Part shown: positions 34,506-44,750 of the stretch, one piece after another
How positions within the stretch are numbered: the first letter of the stretch is position 1
Layout: every line of letters starts with the position of its first letter
Assembly: GCF_010731675.1 (NCBI RefSeq)
Contig: NZ_AP022584.1
Span: 4,898,001-4,962,000 of the forward strand
From: Mycobacterium marseillense
GTDB taxonomy: Bacteria > Actinomycetota > Actinomycetes > Mycobacteriales > Mycobacteriaceae
Direction of reading: 5' to 3'
DNA: 64,000 nt
Notes under the pieces: generated by a model
Told to the model about the DNA's origin: nothing
What the model saw: only the letters and a program-made list of their open reading frames with translations
Databases searched by the model: none
Translations under genes and position numbers: made by a program

Positions 34506-35195
34506 TTGCCCGGCAAGCCGGATCCGAAGCGACGTTCCCCGGCATCGCGCCCGGGGAAGGCCGGCGCTTCGGTTCGGCGCCCTCGCTCGGCCAAGCCGTC
34601 GTCGAAGCCGTCCGCGCGGACGTCGCCCGCGGCGAACCACGGCGGCCGCAACGCCCCGCAGCAAGAGCATGTCGTCGAACCCATCGCCCGCCAAGCCGCC
34701 GAATCGGTAGAGCTTCGCTCCGAGCAACGGCTGGGCTTCACCGCGCGGCGCGCGGCGGTGCTGGCCGCGGTGATCTGCGTGCTGACGCTGACCATCGCCG
34801 GACCGGTGCGCACCTATTTCGCGCAGCGCACCGAGATGAATCAGCTGGCCGCCAGCGAGGCCGCGTTGCGTCGGCAGATCGCGGATTTGGAGCAGCGCAA
34901 AACCAAACTCGGTGACCCGGCCTACATTGCGGCGCAGGCTCGCGAGCGGCTCGGCTTCGTCAAACCCGGCGACATCCCGTTCCAGGTGCAGCTTCCCCCG
35001 TCGGCGGCCGAGCCCACCCAGCCGGGGGTGCCGTCGGCGAAGCCGGTCAACAACGACCCGTGGTACACGTCGCTGTGGCACACCATCGCCGACGCCCCGC
35101 ATCTGCCGCCGGCCAGCCCGCCGCCGCCCGTAGTTCCGGCCCCGCCGGCCGAACCTGGTCCGCCCGCACCGAATCCCACGGGTCCCGGTGGTTGA
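34506..35195 (+). CDS. FtsB/DivIC-like septum formation protein
   Basis: A 229-residue bitopic membrane protein. A long basic, Ser/Pro/Lys-rich cytoplasmic tail (about 1-80) precedes one transmembrane helix (AAVLAAVICVLTLTIAGPV), then a coiled coil (QLAASEAALRRQIADLEQRKTKL) and the DivIC-type YIAAQARERLGFVKPGDIPFQV. It ends in a Pro-rich tail. It should be the FtsB partner of FtsL/FtsQ in the divisome (Rv1024 counterpart). The TTG start at 34506 follows GGAGG located inside the enolase 3' end. Confidence 0.9.
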   Translation: MPGKPDPKRRSPASRPGKAGASVRRPRSAKPSSKPSARTSPAANHGGRNAPQQEHVVEPIARQAAESVELRSEQRLGFTARRAAVLAAVICVLTLTIAGPVRTYFAQRTEMNQLAASEAALRRQIADLEQRKTKLGDPAYIAAQARERLGFVKPGDIPFQVQLPPSAAEPTQPGVPSAKPVNNDPWYTSLWHTIADAPHLPPASPPPPVVPAPPAEPGPPAPNPTGPGG

Positions 35196-35676
35196 TCGTG
35201 GCGACCTGGACGCGGTGGCTCGCCAGCTCGGGCGTGAGCCGCGCGGGGTGCTCGACATCGCCTACCGGTGTCCCAACGGCGAACCCGGCGTGGTGAAGAC
35301 CGCGCCGAAATTGCCTGATGGCACACCGTTTCCGACGTTGTACTACCTGACGCATCCGGCGCTGACGGCGGCGGCGAGCAGGCTCGAGACGACGGGATTG
35401 ATGCGCGAGATGAGCGAGCGGCTCGGGCGCGACGCGGACCTGGCGGCCGCGTACCGGCGCGCGCACGAGTCCTATCTGGCCGAGCGTGACGCGATCGAAT
35501 CGCTGGGCACCACGTTCACCGGCGGGGGGATGCCCGACCGGGTCAAGTGTCTGCATGTGCTGATCGCTCATTCGCTGGCCAAGGGGCCGGGCGTGAATCC
35601 GTTCGGCGACGAGGCGCTGGCGATCTTGGCCGGCGAGCCCGCGATGGCGGGCATTTTGGTGGAGGGCCAATGGTGA
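35188..35676 (+). CDS. DUF501 family protein
   Basis: A 162-residue conserved protein (Rv1025 counterpart). It starts with VARQLGREPRGVLDIAYRCPNGEPGVV, and contains PTLYYLTHPAL and VKCLHVLIAHSLAKGPGVNPFGDEAL, the DUF501 signature with conserved Cys and His residues. The biochemical function is unknown. GTG 35188 overlaps the end of the FtsB-like gene, and its own end overlaps the ppx2 start by 7 bp. The tight eno-ftsB-DUF501-ppx order is widely conserved in actinobacteria, hinting at a linked role. Confidence 0.88.
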   Translation: MVDRGDLDAVARQLGREPRGVLDIAYRCPNGEPGVVKTAPKLPDGTPFPTLYYLTHPALTAAASRLETTGLMREMSERLGRDADLAAAYRRAHESYLAERDAIESLGTTFTGGGMPDRVKCLHVLIAHSLAKGPGVNPFGDEALAILAGEPAMAGILVEGQW

Positions 35677-36620
35677 CTGGCCGGCTCGCGGGAATCGACT
35701 GCGGTACCAACTCGATTCGATTGCTGATCGCCGATGTTGAAGGGTCCGGGCGGCTGCGTGACGTGCATCGGGAGACGCGAATCGTGCGGCTGGGTCAAGG
35801 TGTCGACGCGACGGGTGAGTTCGCGGCGGAGGCGATAGCCCGCACCCGCGCCGCGTTGGCGGACTACGCCGCGCTGCTGCAGAAGCACGGGGTCTCGCGG
35901 GTGCGGATGGTGGCCACCTCGGCCGCCCGCGATGTCGCCAACCGCGACGACTTCTTCGCGATGACGGCCGAGGTGTTGGGCGAGGTGGTGCCCGGCGCGG
36001 TGGCCGAGGTGATCAGCGGCGCCGAGGAGGCCGAGCTGTCGTTCCGCGGCGCCGTCGGCGAATTAGACAGTGCCGCAGGCCCTTTCGTTGTCGTCGACCT
36101 GGGCGGGGGCTCCACCGAGATCGTCGTGGGGGCCGCGGCGGTGGTGGCCAGCTACTCGGCCGACATCGGCTGTGTCCGGCTGACCGAGCGCTGCTTGCAT
36201 TCGGACCCCCCGACGCCCACGGAAGTGGCCGCGGCCCGGCAGGTCGTGCGCGAGCGGCTCGAGGTCGCGCTGGGCGTGGTGCCCGTGGAGGGGGCGCGGA
36301 CCTGGGTCGGCCTGGCCGGAACGATGACCACGCTGTCCGCGCTGGCCCACAGTTTGCCGGCGTATGACTCTGCGGCCATTCATCTTTCGCGCGTCGCCGG
36401 CCCGGACCTGTTGGCGGTGTGCGAACGGCTGATCGGGATGACGCGCGCCGAGCGGGCGGCACTGCCGCCGATGCATGAGGGCCGCGCCGATGTGATCGGC
36501 GGGGGAGCGATCGTGGTGGAGGAGTTGGCCCGCGAGCTGCGCGCCCGCGCGGGCATCGAGGAGTTGACGGTGAGCGAGCACGACATTTTGGACGGCATCG
36601 TGCTGTCGATCGCCGAGTAG
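35670..36620 (+). CDS. ppx2: Ppx/GppA-type exopolyphosphatase
   Basis: A 316-residue ASKHA-fold phosphatase. Phosphate-1 loop GIDCGTNSIRLLIADV; SAARDVANRDDF; ISGAEEAELSFRGAV with the catalytic-type Glu; VDLGGGSTEIVVG; and C-terminal ADVIGGGAIVVEEL. It lacks the C-terminal HD-like domain of E. coli Ppx, as is usual for the short mycobacterial forms (Rv1026). Family members hydrolyse polyphosphate and/or (p)ppGpp; Rv1026 has been reported as a polyphosphatase. It converges with kdpE, with a 50-bp gap. Confidence 0.92.
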   Translation: MVTGRLAGIDCGTNSIRLLIADVEGSGRLRDVHRETRIVRLGQGVDATGEFAAEAIARTRAALADYAALLQKHGVSRVRMVATSAARDVANRDDFFAMTAEVLGEVVPGAVAEVISGAEEAELSFRGAVGELDSAAGPFVVVDLGGGSTEIVVGAAAVVASYSADIGCVRLTERCLHSDPPTPTEVAAARQVVRERLEVALGVVPVEGARTWVGLAGTMTTLSALAHSLPAYDSAAIHLSRVAGPDLLAVCERLIGMTRAERAALPPMHEGRADVIGGGAIVVEELARELRARAGIEELTVSEHDILDGIVLSIAE

Positions 36621-36670
36621 CGCGGGGGTGGACACGGGGCCGGTGCGAAGCAGCTCGGCGCCACCGACCC

Positions 36671-37351
36671 TCACACCTCGAAGCGGTAGCCCATTCCCGA
36701 CTCGGTCAGCAGGTGCTTGGGGTGCGAAGGGTCGTCTTCGAGCTTGCGGCGCAGCTGTGCGAGATACACACGCAGGTAATGGGTTTCGGTGGCATACGCC
36801 GGCCCCCACACCTCCTTGAGTAGCTCTTCGCGGCCGACCAGCTTGCCGCGATTGCGGACGAGGACCTCGAGCATCCCCCACTCGGTGGGGGTGAGGTGGA
36901 CCTCGCCGCCGTTCTTGCTGACCTTCTTGGCGGCCAGATCGACCGTGAACGATTCGGTCTCGATCACCGGCTGCTCGAGTTCGGAGGCCGCGGTGTTGCG
37001 GCGGACCGCCGCGCGCAACCGGGCCAGGAACTCGTCCATCCCAAAGGGTTTGGTGACGTAGTCGTCGGCGCCGGCGTCTAACGCCTCCACTTTGTCCGAC
37101 GAATCGGTGCGCGCGGACAACACGATCACCGGCGCGGTGAGCCAGCCGCGCAGGCCGGCCAGCACGTCGATGCCGGAGATGTCGGGCAGGCCGAGGTCGA
37201 GGATCACCACGTCGGGTTTGTGCTCGGCGGCGGCGCGCAGCGCACCCGCGCCGCTCGACGCGGTGACCACTTCATAGCCCCGCACGGACAGGTTGATGCG
37301 CAGCGCCCGCAGGATCTGCGGCTCGTCGTCGATCACCAATACGCGAGTCAT
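36671..37351 (-). CDS. kdpE: KdpE response regulator
   Basis: A 226-residue OmpR-type regulator. The receiver domain (1-115) has RVLVIDDEPQILRAL, the phospho-acceptor Asp in VVILDLGLPDISG (residue 52) and the conserved Lys in DDYVTKPFGMDEF. The winged-helix DNA-binding domain ends GYRFEV. It activates the kdp operon at low potassium. It overlaps kdpD by 4 bp (ATGA) and is the last gene of the kdpFABCDE transcript here. Confidence 0.97.
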   Translation of the reverse strand: MTRVLVIDDEPQILRALRINLSVRGYEVVTASSGAGALRAAAEHKPDVVILDLGLPDISGIDVLAGLRGWLTAPVIVLSARTDSSDKVEALDAGADDYVTKPFGMDEFLARLRAAVRRNTAASELEQPVIETESFTVDLAAKKVSKNGGEVHLTPTEWGMLEVLVRNRGKLVGREELLKEVWGPAYATETHYLRVYLAQLRRKLEDDPSHPKHLLTESGMGYRFEV

Positions 37352-39942
37352 GTGTCCCGCTCCTTGATGCCGGCGACGGACGGGCCTTGCGGCGCAGCCA
37401 TTTCCACGATCACGGTCAGCCCGCCTCCCGGAGTGTCGGTGGCCGTTATGGTCCCGCCCATCGCTTCGACGAAGCCCCTCGCCACCGACATCCCCAGACC
37501 GACGCCCGTGGTGTTGTCGTGATCACCGAGCCGCTGAAACGCCCCGAAGACCTGCTCCTCGGCCCCATGCGGTATCCCGGGCCCCTCGTCGATGACGTTG
37601 ATCAGCACCCGATCGCCCACCCGCCCGGCGTTGACCCGGACCAGGCAATGTGGCGCGTAGCGCAGCGCATTGTCGATCAGGTTGGCCAGCACGCGTTCCA
37701 GCAGGCCGGCGTCGCCCACCACCATGGCGTCGCCCACGTCCACCTTGACCCGGTCGATGGCGGACCGGAAAAATCCGGTGGCGCCCTTGCCGATGCTGAC
37801 CAGCGCGCGTTGCACGATTTCCTCCAGGTAGACCCGGCTCAGTTCGGGGTGGATCACCCCGGCGGCCAGCCGGGAGGAATCGAGCAGATTGCCGACCAGC
37901 GCGGTGAGTTGGTCGATGGACTCCTCGATGGTCGCCAGCAACTCCGCGGTGTCGGCGGCGGAGAAGGCGACGTCTTCGGCGCGCAGGCTGGACACCGCGA
38001 CCTTGGCCGCCGCCAGCGGGGTGCGCAGGTCATGGCTGACCGCGGAGAGCAACGAGCGCCGCAGTTCGTCGGCCCGCACGACCGCCTCGGTGCGGCTGGC
38101 CTCCTCGGCGAGTTCGCGCTGCCTGATCAAACCGGCGGCCTGCCTGGCCACCGCGCTCAGCACCCGCCGGTCCCGCGCCGACAGCTTCCGGCCCGCCAGC
38201 AGCATCCAGAAGTCGTCGTCGCCGACCTCGATCGCGGTGTCCGCGGAATCGACGGTGACACAAGGGTCCCTGCCCACGCAGGCGACAACGTCGCTCGTGG
38301 TGTCCCCGAGGCGCGCTTCCTCACCGGGCCCGCGCAGCATGCTGACGGCGCGCTGGGCGTAAGTCTCGCGCACCCGTTCGAGCAGCGTTTCGAGATCGGC
38401 GCCCCGCAGCACCGAACCCGCGAACAGTGTCAGCAGCTCGGCCTCCTGCGACGCGCGGCGGGCCTCCCGGGTGCGCTTGGCCGCGAAATCGACGAGCACC
38501 GCCACCGCGACCGCGATCAGCAACAGCACCAATTCGGTGATGGCGCTGTTGGGCTCGGCGATGGTGAAGCTGTGCCGCGGGGCGATCAGGAAATAGTTCA
38601 GCAGCAGCCCCGACAGCATCGCCGAAAGTGCCGCGGGCGCAACACCCCCGAACAACCCGACCAGCAGCACCCCCACGAAGAACAAGGCGCTCTCGCCGCC
38701 GGTGTCCAGGTATTGGTCCAGCGCCGTGACGGCGATCGCGCAGATGATCGACGGCACGATCAGGGCCGCCAGCCACGACGTCACCCGCCGTTCGCGCGGC
38801 GCGAGCGAGGCCGTGCGAAATCCGCGCCTGGCCTCCTCGTGCGTGACCAGATGCACGTCGATCTTCCCCGAGAGCTCGACGATCCTCGCGCCGATGCCCT
38901 CCTCGAACAGGCGCGCCCACCGCGACCGCCGCGAGGTGCCGATCACCAGCTGCGTGGCGTTCATCTCGCGGGCGAACTCGAGTAGGGCCGTGGGCACCTC
39001 GTCGCCGACGACGGTGTGCAGCGACGCATCCAGGCTGGTCGCCAGCTCGCGGACCTTGGCCATCCGGGACTCCGACAGGCCGGCCAGGCCGTCACCGCGA
39101 ACGACGTGGACCACCATCAGCTCGGCGCTGGACTTCGACGCGATCCGGGATGCCCGTCGCACCAAGGTCTCGGATTCGGGCCCGCCGGTGACCGCCACGA
39201 CGACGCGCTCACGGGCCTCCCACATGTCGGTGATTTTGTTCTCGGCCCGGTATTTGGCCAGCGCCGTATCGACCTGGTCGGCGAGCCACAGCAGCGCCAG
39301 TTCCCTTAGCGCGGTGAGATTTCCACGGCGAAAATAGTTGGACAGCGCCGCATCGATGCGGTCGGGCGCGTAGACATTGCCATGGGACAACCTGCGCCGC
39401 AACGCCTCTGGCGTGATGTCGATGAGTTCGACCTGCGCGGCCTGCCGCACGATCAGGTCCGGAACGGTCTCTTTCTGCTCGATCCCGGTGATCTGGGCGA
39501 CGACGTCGTTGAGGCTTTCCAGGTGCTGCACGTTGACGGTGGAGATCACGGTGATCCCGGCGTCGAGCAACTCTTCGACGTCCTGCCACCGCTTGGGATT
39601 TGTGCTGCCCGGCGCGTTGGTGTGCGCGAGTTCGTCGACGAGGACGACCTGCGGGCGGCGCGCCAGCACGGCCGGCACGTCGAGCTCGGGGAAGCGGCCA
39701 CCACGGTATTCGATATAGCGCGGCGGAATGATCTCGATGCCTTCAAGCAGCTCAGCGGTTTTCGCACGCCCGTGGGTTTCCACCACGCCCGCCACCAGAT
39801 CGGTGCCGCGCTCCAGCCGCCGATGTGCCTCACCCAGCATCGAATACGTCTTACCCACGCCCGGAGCAGCACCGAGATAGATGCGTAGCTCCCCCCGCCT
39901 GGGGTGGCGGCCGCGGAGGTTGACGTCACTCACGTCAACCAT
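37348..39942 (-). CDS. kdpD: KdpD osmosensitive potassium sensor kinase
   Basis: An 864-residue membrane histidine kinase. The N-terminal KdpD domain has Walker A LGAAPGVGKTYSML and Walker B-like VVLVDELAHTNAPGS. The USP-like domain (about 245-370) includes VVVAVTGGPESETLVRRAS. Four transmembrane helices (about 405-510), a GAF-like region, H-box SAVSHDLRTPLAAA (about residue 655) and ATP-binding NLIDNALRYAP, DEGPGIP and GVGLGMSV follow. I chose ATG 39942 because GAGG lies 6 nt upstream; ATG 39945 and GTG 39933 are alternatives. It begins 14 bp after kdpC. Confidence 0.95.
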   Translation of the reverse strand: MVDVSDVNLRGRHPRRGELRIYLGAAPGVGKTYSMLGEAHRRLERGTDLVAGVVETHGRAKTAELLEGIEIIPPRYIEYRGGRFPELDVPAVLARRPQVVLVDELAHTNAPGSTNPKRWQDVEELLDAGITVISTVNVQHLESLNDVVAQITGIEQKETVPDLIVRQAAQVELIDITPEALRRRLSHGNVYAPDRIDAALSNYFRRGNLTALRELALLWLADQVDTALAKYRAENKITDMWEARERVVVAVTGGPESETLVRRASRIASKSSAELMVVHVVRGDGLAGLSESRMAKVRELATSLDASLHTVVGDEVPTALLEFAREMNATQLVIGTSRRSRWARLFEEGIGARIVELSGKIDVHLVTHEEARRGFRTASLAPRERRVTSWLAALIVPSIICAIAVTALDQYLDTGGESALFFVGVLLVGLFGGVAPAALSAMLSGLLLNYFLIAPRHSFTIAEPNSAITELVLLLIAVAVAVLVDFAAKRTREARRASQEAELLTLFAGSVLRGADLETLLERVRETYAQRAVSMLRGPGEEARLGDTTSDVVACVGRDPCVTVDSADTAIEVGDDDFWMLLAGRKLSARDRRVLSAVARQAAGLIRQRELAEEASRTEAVVRADELRRSLLSAVSHDLRTPLAAAKVAVSSLRAEDVAFSAADTAELLATIEESIDQLTALVGNLLDSSRLAAGVIHPELSRVYLEEIVQRALVSIGKGATGFFRSAIDRVKVDVGDAMVVGDAGLLERVLANLIDNALRYAPHCLVRVNAGRVGDRVLINVIDEGPGIPHGAEEQVFGAFQRLGDHDNTTGVGLGMSVARGFVEAMGGTITATDTPGGGLTVIVEMAAPQGPSVAGIKERDT

Positions 39943-39956
39943 CATCCCCCTCGGAG

Positions 39957-40838
39957 CTAACTCGTGACGGGATACCGGCGGTCGAGTTGCAGGTTGAGTT
40001 GCAGCACATTGACGCACGGTTCACCGAAAAACCCCAGCGCGCGGCCGCTCCGGTTCTGCGCTACCACCGCGCGGATCTCATCTGGGCTGACATGGCGGGC
40101 GCTGGCGACCCGCGCCACTTGGATGTCGGCGTAGGCCGGCGAGATGTTCGGATCGAGGCCGCTGCCGCTGGCGGTGACCGCGTCGGCCGGCACGGCCGGG
40201 TTGGCGGGCGCGGCCCCGCGCACGGGCACGGTCTGTCCGCTCGAGTAGTCCTCCCCGGTTTTGGGGCCGTACCGGGCGCACTCGACGCGCACGCCTTCGT
40301 AGCGGACGAGGAACGGCGCCGGCGTCGATCCGCACGGCTCGTTGACACTGACCACCCGCGTCGGGTGGACGACGTTTCCGCGCGCGTCGCGCGGGCCGAT
40401 CACCGACAACACCGCACCCACGCCGCCGCCGGTGCAGAACGGCCGTGAGCCGTCGACCCCCTCCGCTTTGCCGACCGCGACGCTGCGCGAGCACACCTGG
40501 GTCAGCAGGCTCGGCTTGGCGGGCGTGTCGATGATGCTTTCCGGCCCGAGGTTGCTGCCGCCCGACGAGGTCGGGTCGTAGCCGGCGCCGGCGGCCGAGG
40601 GTCGGCTCTGGAAGTACTGTCGCAGCGGGTTGCCACCGGAATCGGTGAACGGCTGGCCGATCAGCCTGCTGCCCACCGGCTTACCGTCCGCGGTGAGGAT
40701 CGACCCTTCGGCGTGCTCGCGCAATCCCGGCAGCTGCGCGACCGCCCCGACGAACAGGGGATAGGCCAGGCCGGTGATCGCGGTCAGCACCAGCAGCGCA
40801 CGCAGAGCGGCACCATGCAGGCGAACGAAATTCGTCAT
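39957..40838 (-). CDS. kdpC: KdpC, potassium-transporting ATPase subunit C with large insertion
   Basis: A 293-residue subunit, against about 190 in E. coli and M. tuberculosis. The N-terminal helix (LRALLVLTAITGLAYPLFVGAV), SSGGSNLGP (95-99), then VTASGSGLDPNISPAYA (221-237) and the C-terminal NVLQLNLQLDRR are standard. Between LGP and the PADAV segment lie about 85-95 extra residues (100-215) containing Cys116, Cys135, Cys169 and Cys187, which suggests extracytoplasmic disulphides. KdpC links KdpA and KdpB in the ATPase. The frame is intact, so the insertion is not a mis-called start. Confidence 0.93.
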   Translation of the reverse strand: MTNFVRLHGAALRALLVLTAITGLAYPLFVGAVAQLPGLREHAEGSILTADGKPVGSRLIGQPFTDSGGNPLRQYFQSRPSAAGAGYDPTSSGGSNLGPESIIDTPAKPSLLTQVCSRSVAVGKAEGVDGSRPFCTGGGVGAVLSVIGPRDARGNVVHPTRVVSVNEPCGSTPAPFLVRYEGVRVECARYGPKTGEDYSSGQTVPVRGAAPANPAVPADAVTASGSGLDPNISPAYADIQVARVASARHVSPDEIRAVVAQNRSGRALGFFGEPCVNVLQLNLQLDRRYPVTS

Positions 40839-40839
40839 G

Positions 40840-42990
40840 TCAGGACATCCCGGGGATGAATTGGACGATCAGGTCGATCGCCTTGATTCCGATGAACGGG
40901 GCGACGATGCCGCCCAGGCCGTAGACATACAGGTTGCGGCTCAACAGTTTCGACGCGCTGCTCGGTGTGTAGCGCACACCGCGCAGCGAGAGTGGGATCA
41001 GCAACACGATGATGATCGCGTTAAAGACGACGGCGGACAGGATCGCCGACTGCGGGCTGTGCAGCCGCATCACGTTGAGCAGATCCAGGCCGGGGAACAG
41101 GGCGACGAACATCGCTGGGATGATCGCGAAGTACTTCGCGATGTCGTTGGCGATCGAGAAGGTCGTCAGCGCCCCGCGGGTGATCAGCAGTTGCTTGCCG
41201 ATCTCCACGATCTCGATGAGCTTGGTAGGGTCCGAGTCGAGATCGACCATATTGCCGGCCTCTTTGGCCGCCGACGTCCCGGTGTTCATCGCCACGCCCA
41301 CGTCGGCCTGCGCCAGGGCCGGCGCGTCGTTGGTGCCGTCGCCGGTCATCGCAACCAGTTTGCCGCCCGCCTGCTCACGCTTGATCAACGCGAGCTTGTC
41401 CTCCGGGGTGGCCTCGGCCAAGAAGTCGTCCACGCCGGCCTCGTCGGCAATCGCCTTGGCGGTCAACGGGTTATCGCCGGTGATCATCACCGTCCGGATG
41501 CCCATCCGGCGCATCTCGTCGAACCGCTCACGCATGCCCTGCTTAACCACGTCTTTGAGGTGGATGACACCGAGCACTCTCGCGTGCCCGTCGACGCTTT
41601 CCCCGACGACCAGCGGCGTGCCGCCGCCGGCGGAGACGCCGTCGACGATCTCGCCGAGCTGCGCGGGGACGTCGGCCCCTTGGCCGCGCACCCATTCCGC
41701 GACCGAGCTCGCCGCGCCCTTGCGCAGCAGGTGTCCGTCGAGGTCGACGCCCGACATCCGCGTGGTGGCCGAGAAGGCCACCCACTGGGCCTGTGAGAGC
41801 TCGCCCGGGGTGCGGGCCCGCAGCCCGAAGCGCTGCTTCGCGAATATGACAACCGAACGGCCCTCGGGCGTTTCGTCGGCGAGGCTGGACAACTGTGCGG
41901 CGTCGGCCAGCTGGTCGGCGGAGACACCGTCGAGCGGGATAAAAGCCGCGGCCTGCCGGTTGCCCAGCGTGATGGTCCCGGTCTTGTCCAGCAGCAGGGT
42001 GTTGACATCGCCGGCGGCTTCCACCGCCCGCCCGGACATGGCGAGGACGTTGCGCTGCACCAGCCGGTCCATGCCGGCGATGCCGATGGCCGACAACAGC
42101 GCGCCGATCGTCGTCGGGATCAAACACACCAGCAACGACACCATCACGATGCCGGTGACGCCGCTTGCATTGAGCGCCTGGCCATCCGGGACGCCGGGGC
42201 TGTTCGCCTTGGAGTAGATCGCCAGGGGCTGCAGGGTCACGACGGCGAAGACGAAGATGATCGTCAACGCGGCCAGCAGGATGTTCAGCGCGATCTCGTT
42301 GGGGGTCTTCTGCCGGTTGGCGCCCTCGACGAGCGCGATCATCCGGTCGATGAAACTCTCGCCGGGCTTCTGGGTGATCTTGACGACGATCCGGTCGCTC
42401 AGCACGGTCGTGCCGCCGGTGACCGCCGACCGGTCGCCGCCGGACTCGCGGATGACCGGCGCCGACTCGCCCGTGATGGCCGATTCATCCACGGAGGCAA
42501 TGCCTTCCACCACGTCACCGTCGCCGGGGATCGCCTGGCCCGCCTCGACCACGACGACGTCGCCCTGGCGCAATTGCGCTGCGGCGACCGCTTCCTCGAC
42601 CGCGGCGGCCCCCGGCGCCCAGTCCTTGAGCCGCCGGGCCACGGTATGCGTTTTCGCCCGGCGCAGCGTGTCGGCCTGGGCCTTGCCGCGGCCCTCGGCG
42701 ACCGCTTCGGCGAGATTGGCGAACAGCACGGTCAACCACAACCAGACCACGGCCAGCCAGGCGAACCAGCTCGGCGCGGCGATCGCCAGGACGGTGCTCC
42801 ACGCGGCGCCGATTTCGACGATGAACATCACCGGGTTGCGCCACAGGGTGCGCGGGTTGAGTTTTCGCAGCGCGCCCGGAGTCGAGCGCCACAGCATCGA
42901 CGGGTCGAGCAGGCCGCCCTGCACCCGTTTGGTGCCGCCGGACACCGCCGGCTGCGTCTGCGCGGTCGGCTGAAGCGCGGTCGCGGTCAT
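40840..42990 (-). CDS. kdpB: KdpB, potassium-transporting P-type ATPase
   Basis: A 716-residue catalytic subunit. It has the A-domain [11 protein letters not shown] (TGES, with the regulatory Ser found in E. coli KdpB), the phosphorylation loop [14 protein letters not shown], the N-domain region [11 protein letters not shown] and the hinge [22 protein letters not shown]. About seven membrane helices are visible. ATP hydrolysis drives K+ passing through KdpA. It overlaps kdpA by 4 bp and is followed after 1 bp by kdpC. Confidence 0.97.
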   Translation of the reverse strand: MTATALQPTAQTQPAVSGGTKRVQGGLLDPSMLWRSTPGALRKLNPRTLWRNPVMFIVEIGAAWSTVLAIAAPSWFAWLAVVWLWLTVLFANLAEAVAEGRGKAQADTLRRAKTHTVARRLKDWAPGAAAVEEAVAAAQLRQGDVVVVEAGQAIPGDGDVVEGIASVDESAITGESAPVIRESGGDRSAVTGGTTVLSDRIVVKITQKPGESFIDRMIALVEGANRQKTPNEIALNILLAALTIIFVFAVVTLQPLAIYSKANSPGVPDGQALNASGVTGIVMVSLLVCLIPTTIGALLSAIGIAGMDRLVQRNVLAMSGRAVEAAGDVNTLLLDKTGTITLGNRQAAAFIPLDGVSADQLADAAQLSSLADETPEGRSVVIFAKQRFGLRARTPGELSQAQWVAFSATTRMSGVDLDGHLLRKGAASSVAEWVRGQGADVPAQLGEIVDGVSAGGGTPLVVGESVDGHARVLGVIHLKDVVKQGMRERFDEMRRMGIRTVMITGDNPLTAKAIADEAGVDDFLAEATPEDKLALIKREQAGGKLVAMTGDGTNDAPALAQADVGVAMNTGTSAAKEAGNMVDLDSDPTKLIEIVEIGKQLLITRGALTTFSIANDIAKYFAIIPAMFVALFPGLDLLNVMRLHSPQSAILSAVVFNAIIIVLLIPLSLRGVRYTPSSASKLLSRNLYVYGLGGIVAPFIGIKAIDLIVQFIPGMS

Positions 42991-44660
42991 CGGTGAATTC
43001 CTTCGGCGAGAGGCCCGAGCGCGAGCATGGGCAGGAACGTGAGGGCGACGACGATCAACGTGACGCCGGCGACCATGCCCACGAACTGTGGGCGGTGCGT
43101 GGGCAAGGTGCCCGCCGAGGCCGGTGTACTGCCCTGGCGGGCCAGCGATCCGGCCAGCGCCAGTACGAGCACGATGGGCAGGAACCGGCCGAATGCCATG
43201 GCCAGGCCGAGGGCGGTGTTGTACCAGTCGGTGTTGGCGCTGAGCCCGGCGAAGGCCGACCCGTTGTTGTTGGCCGCCGAGGTGAACGCGTAGAGGATCT
43301 CGGAAAGTCCGTGCGGTCCGCCGTTGAGCATGCCGGCGCGTTCGCCCGGCAGCGCCATCGCGATCGCGGTGCCGGTCAGCACGATCAGCGGAGTCACCAG
43401 GAAATAGCTTGCGGCGAGCTTGATCTCGCGCGGGGTGATCTTCTTGCCGAGGTATTCGGGGGTGCGCCCGACCATCAGGCCCGCGACGAACACGGTGATC
43501 ACCGCCAGCACCAGAATGCCGTACAGGCCGGAGCCGGTGCCGCCGGGCGCCACCTCACCCAGCTGCATGTCGAACATCGTGATCATGCCGCCCAGGCTGG
43601 TCAGCGAGTCGTGCGCGGAATCGACGGCGCCGGTGGACGTCAGCGTCGTCGCGGCGGCGAACACGCCCGAGTCGGTGACGCCGAAGCGCTGCTCGACCCC
43701 CTCCGTCGCCGCGCCGATCGCCGTGGGCACCGTGCCGTGGTGCTGCGTCTGGAACCACAGCATGAAGGTGGTGCTGGCCATGTACAGCGTCGCCATCACG
43801 GCCGCAATCGCGTAGCCCTGCTTGGTGTTACCGACCATGCGGCCGAACGTGCGCGGCAGCGAGAACCCGATCACCAGGATGAGGAAGATCTCCAGCCAGT
43901 TGGTCCAGCCGGTCGGATTCTCGAAGGGGTGCGCGGAATTCGCGTTGTAGAAGCCGCCGCCGTTGGTGCCGAGTTCTTTGATGACCTCCTGGCTGGCCAC
44001 CGGCCCGCCGGTGATGGTCTGCTGGGCGCCGCTGACGGTGGTGATCACCTGGTCGTGCAGGTGGAAGTTCTGGATCGCCCCGCCGGCGATCAGCAGGATC
44101 GCGCTGACGAGGGCGATGGGCACCAGGATGCGCAACGTTCCGCGCACCAGGTCGACCCAGAAGTTGCCGAGTTCGCCGGTGCGGGTGCGGGCGAACCCGC
44201 GCACCAGCGCCACGGCGACCGCCATCCCGACCGCGGCCGACACGAAGTTCTGCACCGCCAGGCCGGCCATCTGTACGAGATGTCCCTGTGTCGTCTCGCC
44301 GGAGTAGGCCTGCCAGTTGGTGTTGGTGACAAAGCTGACCGCGGTGTTCCACGCCAGCGAGGGCGTCAGTGTGGTGGCCGGGTCGTGCAGGTGCAGCGGC
44401 AGCCTGTCCTGGACGAGCTGGAACACGAACAAGAACAGAATGCTGATCGACGAGAACGCCAGCACACTTCGGGCATAGGCCCCCCACGTCTGTTCCGAGC
44501 GCGCGTCAACGCCGATCAGTCGATAGACCACCCGCTCGACAGACGAATCCTTTTCCGAGGTGTAGACACGAAACATGTAGTCCCCGAACGGCACATGGAC
44601 AACCGCCACCGCCGCGACGAGAACAACGAGGAAAATGATCCCGGCCGTTGTCGTGCTCAC
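42987..44660 (-). CDS. kdpA: KdpA, potassium-binding and channel-like subunit
   Basis: A 557-residue membrane protein with about ten helices and four selectivity-filter-type loops, for example [36 protein letters not shown] and [13 protein letters not shown]. It binds extracellular K+ with high affinity. The GTG start at 44660 directly follows the kdpF stop. Confidence 0.97.
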   Translation of the reverse strand: MSTTTAGIIFLVVLVAAVAVVHVPFGDYMFRVYTSEKDSSVERVVYRLIGVDARSEQTWGAYARSVLAFSSISILFLFVFQLVQDRLPLHLHDPATTLTPSLAWNTAVSFVTNTNWQAYSGETTQGHLVQMAGLAVQNFVSAAVGMAVAVALVRGFARTRTGELGNFWVDLVRGTLRILVPIALVSAILLIAGGAIQNFHLHDQVITTVSGAQQTITGGPVASQEVIKELGTNGGGFYNANSAHPFENPTGWTNWLEIFLILVIGFSLPRTFGRMVGNTKQGYAIAAVMATLYMASTTFMLWFQTQHHGTVPTAIGAATEGVEQRFGVTDSGVFAAATTLTSTGAVDSAHDSLTSLGGMITMFDMQLGEVAPGGTGSGLYGILVLAVITVFVAGLMVGRTPEYLGKKITPREIKLAASYFLVTPLIVLTGTAIAMALPGERAGMLNGGPHGLSEILYAFTSAANNNGSAFAGLSANTDWYNTALGLAMAFGRFLPIVLVLALAGSLARQGSTPASAGTLPTHRPQFVGMVAGVTLIVVALTFLPMLALGPLAEGIHR

Positions 44661-44750
44661 TCAGAACCTCTCCGGGAACAGCAGGGCGCCCCCGAGATAG
44701 AGCGCGATGAGGACGGAAAGCACCAAGCCGACGGTGTTTTGGTAGTTCAT
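44661..44750 (-). CDS. kdpF: KdpF small membrane subunit
   Basis: A 29-residue single-helix peptide (MNYQNTVGLVL then SVLIALYLGGALLFPERF). It matches KdpF, which stabilises the Kdp complex. Its ATG overlaps the stop of an upstream 27-residue ORF (ATGA), and its stop is adjacent to the kdpA start, so the start of the operon is translated as a coupled chain. Confidence 0.92.
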   Translation of the reverse strand: MNYQNTVGLVLSVLIALYLGGALLFPERF

